Below are positions 1 to 5,944 of a DNA stretch of 7,553 bases, piece by piece (position 1 is the first letter of the stretch; each line of letters opens with the position of its first letter). Made by a program: the position numbers and the translations under genes. Source of the DNA: Deltaproteobacteria bacterium. GTDB lineage: Bacteria > Desulfobacterota > Deferrisomatia > Deferrisomatales > Deferrisomataceae. The notes beneath the pieces were generated by a model. The model was not told where the DNA came from and made no database searches. It worked only from the letters and a program-made list of their open reading frames with translations. The stretch covers positions 1 to 7,553 of the forward strand of contig JAADGT010000175.1 of the NCBI GenBank assembly GCA_013152215.1, given 5' to 3'.

Positions 1-1
1 T

Positions 2-190
2 TTCCGGCCGCGCGCGAAGCCGGGCATGGGATTCGCCGCGCAGGCACGGGGCAACAATGATGGTTTCATGACCGTCCGGCTGAGAACAAACGGGTTCACG
101 GTACGAGCGTTGGAGGCACTGCGCGGCGAGCTAAAGAGCCGCGCGCGGCTCTCCAACAGACCCCATGCCCCTCGGACTGTGATGCTGTGA
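2..190 (+). CDS. possible 3' end of an unidentified gene, cut by the window edge
   Basis: An open frame enters from the left edge and ends at TGA 188-190, giving about 62 residues with no family I recognise. Most third codon positions are G or C, as in the real genes here, and the other two forward frames are interrupted early. In DNA this GC-rich, a chance open frame of this length is common, and the stretch overlaps a strong inverted repeat at 109-157, which argues for a non-coding role at least in its second half. It could be the tail of a real gene or simply leader sequence. Low confidence. Confidence 0.2.
   Translation, partial: FRPRAKPGMGFAAQARGNNDGFMTVRLRTNGFTVRALEALRGELKSRARLSNRPHAPRTVML
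109..157. repeat. inverted repeat / potential hairpin in the region before the diguanylate cyclase gene
   Basis: GTTGGAG (109-115) is perfectly complementary to CTCCAAC (151-157). Inside it, GCGCGGC (121-127) pairs with GCCGCGC (138-144). The 18-nt perfect palindrome 135-152 (AGAGCCG, CGCG, CGGCTCT) is an alternative fold that excludes the other two. No T-run follows, so this is not a classical intrinsic terminator. It could be a structured leader, an operator or a DNA hairpin. The pairings are read directly; the role is unknown. Confidence 0.4.
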
Positions 191-200
191 CGCAGCGTCA
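188..200. promoter_or_regulatory. 13-nt palindrome, operator-like
   Basis: TGACGC-A-GCGTCA is a perfect inverted repeat with 6-nt arms about 90 nt before the cyclase start. Its size and symmetry resemble the binding site of a dimeric regulator, but I cannot assign one. A chance palindrome in GC-rich DNA is possible. Confidence 0.2.
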
Positions 201-233
201 ACGTGAACGCTAGGAGATAAAAGAGGTTTTTGG

Positions 234-280
234 CCTTCTAGCCTCCCAGCTTCCTAGCCTCCCAGCGGGCCGAAGGCCCA
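234..280 (+). repeat. 47-nt intergenic repeat, copy 1
   Basis: This stretch matches 2891-2937 at 40 of 47 positions without gaps. It has an internal tandem structure in which CTAGCCTCC occurs twice, and it ends in a small hairpin GGGCC-GAA-GGCCC. It lies 12 nt before the start of the cyclase gene, as copy 2 lies shortly before pgk. It is non-coding: all the same-frame stops before the cyclase are nearby, including TAG 239-241 and TGA 284-286. Confidence 0.7.
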
Positions 281-292
281 AAGTGAACCACC

Positions 293-1633
293 ATGGCCCG
301 ACCCGGCGACCTGACCTACCGGGAGAAGTACCTCCGGCTCGTGGACGAGCTGGACGCCAAGGAGCGGGAGTGGTCCGCCCTGGGTGAACGGCTCCGCCGG
401 ATCCTGACCCATCTGACCATCATCGCGGAGGGGCCGGCCACCCCCGAGATCTCGGCGGCCCTGGCCGAGCTGCGCGACGACCTGAAGGCCGGCCTCGACC
501 TCGAGAAGCTGGAGAACCGCGTCGAGGAACTGAAAGACCGGGTGCTCGCCGAGACCCGGTGGGCGGACCCGGACCAGCCCGGCCCCCCGGTGCACCATGT
601 GCTGATCCATCTGGTGGAGCGGCTCCCCCTGCCGCCGGAGTGCGCGGAGGAGGCCCTGACCCTCATCGAGACGTTCGAGGCCGGGATCGCTCCCGACGAT
701 CTGCCCGACGCCATCGAGGGGATCACCGGCCTCGTCTACCGGATGCAGTCCCTCGTGCAGGAGGAGAAGGCCCAGCTCGAAACCCTGCTCCAGGAGATGG
801 CCCAACGGCTCCGCCAAATCGACCAGGGCATCCACGGCGCCTGGGAACGCTCCCAGGAGGGGTTCCGGGCCTCTCGCCGGCTCGACACCGCCGTGCGCCA
901 GGAGATGAGGGGGCTGAGCGAGAGGAGCGCGGGGGCCGGCGACGTGGGCACCCTGCGGGACTGGATCCGGAGCAGCCTGGAGGCGATTGAGGCCCACCTG
1001 GAAGCCCACCGCAGGGCGGACGAAAGCCGGGAGAAGGAGCTCCAGGCCGAGGTGGACCGCCTGCGCCAGACCGTGACCCAGCTCGAGGGCGAGGTGGAGG
1101 AGCAGCGGGACCGCGCCCGCTCCGCTCGGGAGCAGAGCCTCCGCGACCCGCTCACGGGGTGCTTCAACCGGCTGGCTTACGAGGAGCGGGTGCGGGCCGA
1201 GGAGGCCCGGTGGCGTCGCTACGGCAGCCCCTTGTCGATCATCGTGGTGGACGTGGATCGGTTCAAGTCCATCAACGACCGGTTCGGACACCGGGCCGGG
1301 GACAAGGTGCTCAAGGCCATCGCCCGGATCGCGGACTCCCAGATCCGGGAGGTGGACTTCTTCGGCCGGTACGGGGGCGAGGAGTTCGTGGTGCTCCTGC
1401 CCGAGACCCCCCTGGCGGCCGCGGTGAAGGTGGCCGAGAAGATCCGGCGCAGCGTGGAGGCGTTCCGGTTCCACACCCGGGGGAAACCGGTGCCCGTGAC
1501 CGTGTCGTGCGGGGTGGCCCAGTTCCGGCCGGGCGATACCGCCTCCTCGGCCTTCGAGCGGGCCGACCAGGCCCTGTACCGAGCCAAGGAAGCCGGACGG
1601 AACCGGGTCGAGACCGAGGCCCCGGGCTCGTAG
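293..1633 (+). CDS. diguanylate cyclase (GGDEF domain) with uncharacterised N-terminal region
   Basis: This 446-residue protein should condense two GTP into the second messenger cyclic di-GMP. The GGDEF domain starts at DPLT (residues 285-288), has the metal-binding aspartates in DVD (320-322), and carries an active-type GGEEF signature at 361-365. R352-E-V-D355 lies five residues before it, matching the RxxD inhibitory I-site, so product feedback is predicted. Residues 1-230 are charged and helical with no recognised sensor motif, and residues about 235-283 look like a coiled coil suited to dimerisation. There is no signal peptide or membrane segment, so it is probably cytoplasmic. The ATG is forced, since an in-frame TGA ends 6 nt before it. 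The ribosome-binding site is weak (AAAGTGAACC), suggesting low or regulated translation. The GalT-family gene follows after 20 nt. The activity call is firm from the motifs; the input signal is unknown. Confidence 0.93.
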   Translation: MARPGDLTYREKYLRLVDELDAKEREWSALGERLRRILTHLTIIAEGPATPEISAALAELRDDLKAGLDLEKLENRVEELKDRVLAETRWADPDQPGPPVHHVLIHLVERLPLPPECAEEALTLIETFEAGIAPDDLPDAIEGITGLVYRMQSLVQEEKAQLETLLQEMAQRLRQIDQGIHGAWERSQEGFRASRRLDTAVRQEMRGLSERSAGAGDVGTLRDWIRSSLEAIEAHLEAHRRADESREKELQAEVDRLRQTVTQLEGEVEEQRDRARSAREQSLRDPLTGCFNRLAYEERVRAEEARWRRYGSPLSIIVVDVDRFKSINDRFGHRAGDKVLKAIARIADSQIREVDFFGRYGGEEFVVLLPETPLAAAVKVAEKIRRSVEAFRFHTRGKPVPVTVSCGVAQFRPGDTASSAFERADQALYRAKEAGRNRVETEAPGS

Positions 1634-1653
1634 CCCCCACGCCGAGGCGAACC

Positions 1654-2682
1654 ATGCGCGACGCCCACTTCATCCGGCAGAACAAGCTCACGAAGCAGTG
1701 GGTGATCTTCGCTCCGAGCCGCCGGAGCCGGCCCACGGACCTGCGCGCCAAGCCCACCCCCGTGCCCGAGCAGATCCCGCCGTGCGACCCGAACTGCCCG
1801 TTTTGCCCGGGCAACGAGCCCGCCCTCGGCCGCGTGGTGCTCGAGCTCCCCGGCCCTCCTCCCCACGGGTGGCGCACCCGGGTGATCCCCAACCGGTACC
1901 CGGCCGTGTCACCCGAGCTCGACCCCCGGCGGTACTCGGTGGGCATCCACCTGGCCCTCGAGGGCCACGGCCGCCACGAGGTTATCATCGAGTCCCCCCG
2001 CCATGACCGGGACCTGCCCGAGATGGACCCCGCCGAGGTGGAGGCCCTGATCGAGACCTACCACCGCCGCCACCGGGACCTCATGGCCCTGGACGACACG
2101 ATCCTCACCCTGACCTTCCGGAACCGGGGTCCCCGGGCCGGGGCCTCGATGGCCCATCCCCACTCCCAGACCATCGCCCTGGCCGTGGCGCCCCCCCACG
2201 TGCGGTGGAGGGAGGAGGAGGCCCAACGCTACTTCGACGAGTGGGGCCGGTGCTGCCTGTGCGACGTGCTGGAGTTCGAGACCCGCACCGGCGAGCGGAT
2301 CGTGGCCGCGAACGACTCGTTCGTGGCCTTCGTGCCGTTCGCGGCCGAGGTGCCCTGCGAGGTCTGGATCGCGCCCCGGCGCCACCAGGCCGACTTCGGG
2401 GAGCTCACCGATCCGGAGAAGGCCCCCCTGGCCCGGATCCTGCGGGACGTGCTGGGCCGCGTTGCGGAGCGCCTGCGCCGACCCGACTACAACTACGTGA
2501 TCCACTCGTCCACCCAGTACCGGGCCGGCGAGCCCCACCTCCACTGGTACATCCAGATCCTTCCCCGCCTCACCACCCGGGCCGGGCTCGAGATCGGCAC
2601 GGGCATCGCGATCAACCCTTCGATCCCCGAGGAGGACGCGGCCCTGCTGCGGGCCGTTTCCATCCCCGGCGGCCCCCGCTGA
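1654..2682 (+). CDS. galT: galactose-1-phosphate uridylyltransferase family protein (GalT / ADP-glucose phosphorylase-like)
   Basis: This 342-residue protein belongs to the GalT branch of the HIT superfamily, which transfers a nucleotidyl group between sugar phosphates through a uridylyl- or adenylyl-histidine intermediate (the Leloir pathway for true GalT). GASMAHPHSQ carries the His-Pro-His active site at 168-170, with H170 the expected nucleophile. Two metal-site cysteine pairs are visible: C48-x-x-C51 and C200/C203 within CCLC, with H244 as a likely further ligand. From memory, the motif around the active site, the CCLC pair and the C-terminal EIGTGxxINPxxPE stretch resemble the plant GalT-like ADP-glucose phosphorylase as much as classical E. 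coli GalT, so substrate specificity is open. The open frame extends upstream into the cyclase gene, but ATG 1654 is chosen because the conserved N-terminus (FIRQNKLTKQWVIFAPSR) begins directly after it. It is probably co-transcribed with the cyclase gene. Confidence 0.88.
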   Translation: MRDAHFIRQNKLTKQWVIFAPSRRSRPTDLRAKPTPVPEQIPPCDPNCPFCPGNEPALGRVVLELPGPPPHGWRTRVIPNRYPAVSPELDPRRYSVGIHLALEGHGRHEVIIESPRHDRDLPEMDPAEVEALIETYHRRHRDLMALDDTILTLTFRNRGPRAGASMAHPHSQTIALAVAPPHVRWREEEAQRYFDEWGRCCLCDVLEFETRTGERIVAANDSFVAFVPFAAEVPCEVWIAPRRHQADFGELTDPEKAPLARILRDVLGRVAERLRRPDYNYVIHSSTQYRAGEPHLHWYIQILPRLTTRAGLEIGTGIAINPSIPEEDAALLRAVSIPGGPR

Positions 2683-2784
2683 ACCGCGCCCCATTGACCC
2701 GGGCCCGTTCCGCTCTTATCGTACGGCCACCCACACTCCTACGGCTCGCGCACGTCCAGGCCCCTGCGAGGCCGGCGAGGAACC

Positions 2785-2808
2785 AGAGACTAGAAACTAG
2801 AGACTAGA
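2785..2808. repeat. short tandem repeat with CTAG-containing 7-nt units
   Basis: The sequence reads AGAGACTAG-AAACTAG-AGACTAGA, three imperfect 7-nt units ending in CTAG. CTAG is usually a scarce tetranucleotide in bacterial genomes, so its clustering here and in the two copies of the 47-nt repeat stands out. No function can be assigned. Confidence 0.7.
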
Positions 2809-2890
2809 CCCTGCTTCCCGGACCCCGTGAGGTAAAGGCGAAGAGGTATGATGATTGCCCGAACGCGCGGGAATCCGGGAGGTTCTCAAG

Positions 2891-2937
2891 CCTTCTAGCC
2901 TCCTGGCCTTCCAGCCTTCCAGCGGGCCGAAGGCCCC
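2891..2937 (+). repeat. 47-nt intergenic repeat, copy 2
   Basis: It matches copy 1 (234-280) at 40 of 47 ungapped positions. The first 13 and the block CCAGCGGGCCGAAGGCCC near the end are identical, and the differences fall in the middle. It again ends in the hairpin GGGCC-GAA-GGCCC. It lies 58 nt before the pgk start in the same orientation relative to the downstream gene. Confidence 0.7.
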
Positions 2938-2995
2938 AGACCGGCGACCAACGGCTGACGACCAACGACCGAAGTTACATGGAAAGGGGTGTTCC

Positions 2996-4180
2996 ATGGC
3001 GATCCGCTCGGTGGAGGAGATCCAGGTCGAAGGAAAACGGGTGTTCGTACGGGCCGACCTGAACGTGCCGTTGAAGGACGGCCGCATCACCGACGACACC
3101 CGGATCCGCGCCGCCCTGCCCACCCTGCGCCACCTGTTGGACCGGGGCGCGGCGGTGGTCCTGGCGAGCCACCTGGGCCGGCCCAAGGGCCGGCCCGATC
3201 CGGCCTTCTCGCTCGCGCCGGTGGCCGAGCGGCTCGGCGAGCTGCTGGGCCTGAGCGTGTTCCTGGCCCCGGACGTGGTGGGCCCGAAGGTGGAGCCCCT
3301 GGCCCGGGACCTGGAGCCGGGGGAGGTCCTGCTGCTGGAGAACGTGCGGTTCCACCCCGGCGAGACCAAGAACGACCCGGAGCTGGCGCGCCGGCTGGCC
3401 GCCCTGGCCGAGGCGTATGTAAACGACGCCTTCGGCACCTGCCACCGGGCCCACGCGTCCACGGCCGGCATGGCCGCCCACTTTCCGCCGGACCGCCGGG
3501 CGGCAGGCCTGCTCCTGCTCAAGGAGATCCGGGCGTTCGAACGGGTGCTGGACCGGCCCGAGCACCCCTACGTGGCGGTGCTCGGCGGCGCCAAGGTGAG
3601 CGACAAGATCGGGGTGATCCGCAACCTTCTCCCCAGGGTGGACCGGATCCTGGTGGGAGGGGCCATGGCGTACACCTTCCTGAGGGCCCAGGGGATCAAG
3701 GTGGGGGACTCCCTCGTGGAGGAGGACAAGCTCGAGCTCGCCCGGGAGCTTCTCGCCCAGGCCCGGAAGGCGGGAAAGGAGATCGCCCTGCCCGTGGACC
3801 ACGTGATCGCGCGGGACCTCACCGCCGAGGCGGAGACCCGCGTGACCGACGGGGCCGAGGTGCCGGCCGGGTGGAAGGGGGTGGACATCGGCCCCCGAAC
3901 CCGGGATGCCTACGCCCGGGCCGTGGCCGGGGCGCGCACCGTGGTCTGGAACGGCCCCATGGGGGTGTTCGAGATCCCGGCGTTCGCCGAGGGCACCGTG
4001 GCCGTGGCCCGGGCCGCGGCCGACTCGCCGGCGTTCACCGTGGTGGGGGGCGGCGACAGCGTGGCGGCCGTGACCCAGGCCGGGCTGGCCGACCGGATCT
4101 CCCACATCTCCACCGGCGGAGGGGCGTCCCTGGAGCTTCTCGAAGGCAAGACCCTGCCGGGCATCGCCGCCCTGGAGTGA
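2996..4180 (+). CDS. pgk: phosphoglycerate kinase
   Basis: This 394-residue cytoplasmic enzyme interconverts 1,3-bisphosphoglycerate plus ADP and 3-phosphoglycerate plus ATP, in glycolysis and gluconeogenesis. Length is typical of bacterial monofunctional PGK. The N-terminal substrate site shows the family signature RVFVRADLNVP (residues 15-25, with R19, D21, N23), R36, and SHLGRPKG (58-65). The nucleotide-binding half shows GGAKVSDKIG, NGPMGVFE (319-326) and GGGDSVAAV (351-359). The frame is open further upstream, but ATG 2996 is chosen because conserved sequence begins there and a good ribosome-binding site (AAGGGG, 2984-2989) precedes it at the right distance. tpiA follows after 21 nt, so the two are almost certainly co-transcribed. 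A glyceraldehyde-3-phosphate dehydrogenase gene, often found directly upstream, is absent here. Confidence 0.98.
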   Translation: MAIRSVEEIQVEGKRVFVRADLNVPLKDGRITDDTRIRAALPTLRHLLDRGAAVVLASHLGRPKGRPDPAFSLAPVAERLGELLGLSVFLAPDVVGPKVEPLARDLEPGEVLLLENVRFHPGETKNDPELARRLAALAEAYVNDAFGTCHRAHASTAGMAAHFPPDRRAAGLLLLKEIRAFERVLDRPEHPYVAVLGGAKVSDKIGVIRNLLPRVDRILVGGAMAYTFLRAQGIKVGDSLVEEDKLELARELLAQARKAGKEIALPVDHVIARDLTAEAETRVTDGAEVPAGWKGVDIGPRTRDAYARAVAGARTVVWNGPMGVFEIPAFAEGTVAVARAAADSPAFTVVGGGDSVAAVTQAGLADRISHISTGGGASLELLEGKTLPGIAALE

Positions 4181-4201
4181 GGGCGGAGAAAGGATCCATC
4201 C

Positions 4202-4957
<756 letters not shown>

Positions 4958-4992
4958 AGCGCGTTTCGATCCTCATCCAGACGGACGGGACC

Positions 4993-5331
4993 ATGTACAC
5001 GCTGTTGATTGTCGTTCATGTGATCGTGAGCTTCATCCTGGTGGGCATCGTGCTCCTCCAGCAGGGCAAGGGCGCCGACATGGGCGCCGTGTTCGGCGGA
5101 TCGAGCCAGACCCTGTTCGGCAGCTCAGGGGGCACCACGTTCCTGGGCAAGCTGACCGCGGTCGCGGCCGGGGTGTTCATGCTCACCTCCCTGGGCTTGA
5201 CCTATATGGCGAGCCATCGGTATAAGGTCAGCGTGGTGCCGGACCAGCCGGCGGCCACCGCGCCCGCGCCCCAGCAGGCTCCGGCCCAGCAGCCGCCGGC
5301 CGATCAACCGGCCGGCGAACAGAAGAAGTAG
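4993..5331 (+). CDS. secG: protein translocase subunit SecG
   Basis: This 112-residue inner-membrane protein is the accessory subunit of the SecYEG translocon and supports SecA-driven export. Two hydrophobic segments are visible, about residues 3-23 (LLIVVHVIVSFILVGIVLL) and about 52-72. Between them lies the conserved QQGKGADMGAVFGGSSQTLFG loop, with a short FLGK stretch before the second helix, which makes the identification firm. The C-terminal tail, from about residue 83, is rich in Pro, Ala and Gln and ends in Lys-Lys; such tails vary widely in this family. ATG 4993 is chosen because the first helix begins immediately after it and GGACGGGA precedes it, although the open frame extends back into tpiA. 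It lies 35 nt after tpiA and 16 nt before a tRNA gene, so all are probably one transcript. Confidence 0.96.
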   Translation: MYTLLIVVHVIVSFILVGIVLLQQGKGADMGAVFGGSSQTLFGSSGGTTFLGKLTAVAAGVFMLTSLGLTYMASHRYKVSVVPDQPAATAPAPQQAPAQQPPADQPAGEQKK

Positions 5332-5347
5332 AGCCAACCGGATTCGT

Positions 5348-5433
5348 GCCCAGGTGGTGGAACTGGTAGACACGCTATCTTGAGGGGGTAGTGGGGAAAT
5401 CCCGTGCCGGTTCGAGTCCGGCCCTGGGCACCA
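5348..5433 (+). tRNA. leuU: tRNA-Leu (anticodon GAG)
   Basis: The 86-nt gene includes an encoded CCA (5431-5433). The acceptor stem GCCCAGG (5348-5354) pairs with CCTGGGC (5423-5429), and A5430 is the discriminator typical of leucine tRNAs. The anticodon stem CTATC/GGTAG encloses loop TTGAGGG with GAG at 5382-5384, reading CUC/CUU. A class II long variable arm (GGG-AAAT-CCC) and a perfect T arm (GCCGG-TTCGAGT-CCGGC) complete the fold. It lies 16 nt after secG with no visible promoter, so it is probably processed from the operon transcript. E. coli also has secG followed by tRNA-Leu(GAG), hence the symbol. Confidence 0.98.
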
Positions 5434-5446
5434 TCGGAAGCAGGAA

Positions 5447-5474
5447 GGGGAGCCGAGAGATCGGCTCCCCTTTT
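5447..5474 (+). terminator. intrinsic (Rho-independent) terminator
   Basis: A perfect 10-bp stem GGGGAGCCGA (5447-5456) and TCGGCTCCCC (5461-5470) with loop GAGA is followed by TTTT (5471-5474). It should end the pgk-tpiA-secG-tRNA-Leu transcript. It also provides the hairpin-plus-T-run that group IIC introns recognise as a target; the intron starts 8 nt past the stem. Confidence 0.95.
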
Positions 5475-5478
5475 CGTT
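5474..5478 (+). other. IBS1: intron-binding site in the 5' exon
   Basis: TCGTT immediately before the intron can pair with AATGA (5710-5714) in intron domain I over all five positions, one of them a G-U wobble. This fits the short IBS1/EBS1 contact known for class C introns. Confidence 0.65.
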
Positions 5479-5709
5479 GTGCGCCGGGCATGGCGCGCAG
5501 CGCCGTGACCGGCGCTGTCAACCGTGGAGCGAAAGCGAAGCGGGAAGTGACTCGGAGGTGAAAGTCCTCTGGGGGCCTTGGTAGCAGGAACCCCTAGCTG
5601 AACAGCAACTGCGGCGTCGCGAGGCGTCGTGGGGAGGAAGCTGTAGGCAAAGCCCTGGCCTGAGGAACACGAACCGCATAGGAGGCGTCCACCGGGTGGG
5701 CGAGGGGGC

Positions 5710-5714
5710 AATGA
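5710..5714 (+). other. EBS1 candidate in intron domain I
   Basis: AATGA is complementary to IBS1 TCGTT (5474-5478), allowing one G-U pair. It lies after the conserved AACACGAACC..CATA segment, roughly where class C introns carry EBS1. The complementarity is seen; the structural position is inferred by analogy with the Oceanobacillus iheyensis intron from memory. Confidence 0.55.
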
Positions 5715-5944
5715 GACCTGAAGCCCGATGCTACCCGGACCGGGTGGGCGTAGATGCGGCAGGTGGATGGGGTGAAAGTCACGCGCCTTACCCCGGGAGA
5801 CCTGTCAGGGTGCCTGAGGAGAGGCTACCGGCGCCGAGAGGCGACCGGGAGGTTCTGGCAGGAGTCAGCCGAGGCCATAGTAGTCGCTTGCGCACGGCGA
5901 CGAAGGGCCGAACACGAGGAGCCGAACCGGCAGCGGAGGGTTCG

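Larger units (their letters stand above)
2683..2995. other. repeat-rich intergenic region between galT and pgk
   Basis: No gene is visible in these 313 nt. They hold three kinds of short low-complexity sequence: the CTAG-containing tandem at 2785-2808, the 47-nt repeat at 2891-2937, and a 9-nt direct repeat CGACCAACG at 2945-2953 and 2959-2967. The pgk promoter is expected here. The only candidate I see is a weak one, TTGACC (2694-2699) and TTATCG (2716-2721) with 16-nt spacing, and I do not rely on it. No clear terminator for galT is present. Confidence 0.6.

Noticed and set aside
1..230. c-di-GMP (GEMM) riboswitch before the cyclase gene
   Set aside because: The conserved GEMM core segments, as I know them, are not found; only a loose CACGGGGCAA similarity exists.
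254..1474. Long open frame on the minus strand (406 codons) opposite the cyclase gene
   Set aside because: It is a shadow of the GGDEF gene in GC-rich DNA; the translation is rich in Leu, Gly, Pro and His with no family motif, while the plus strand shows clear catalytic motifs.
1159..1653. Upstream extension of the galT reading frame into the cyclase gene
   Set aside because: This part overlaps the GGDEF domain in another frame; recognised GalT sequence starts only at the ATG at 1654.
2785..2967. CRISPR array in the galT-pgk gap
   Set aside because: The repeats are too short, differ from one another and lack regular unique spacers.
5410..5433. tRNA-Leu 3' end as an attachment site for an integrated island
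   Set aside because: No second copy of the tRNA end and no integrase gene are present; the only element downstream is the intron, which inserts by retrohoming.
5696..5944. GTG 5696 as the start of the intron protein
   Set aside because: This stretch is ribozyme domain I-III sequence, and a better start with GGAGGG upstream lies at 5945.
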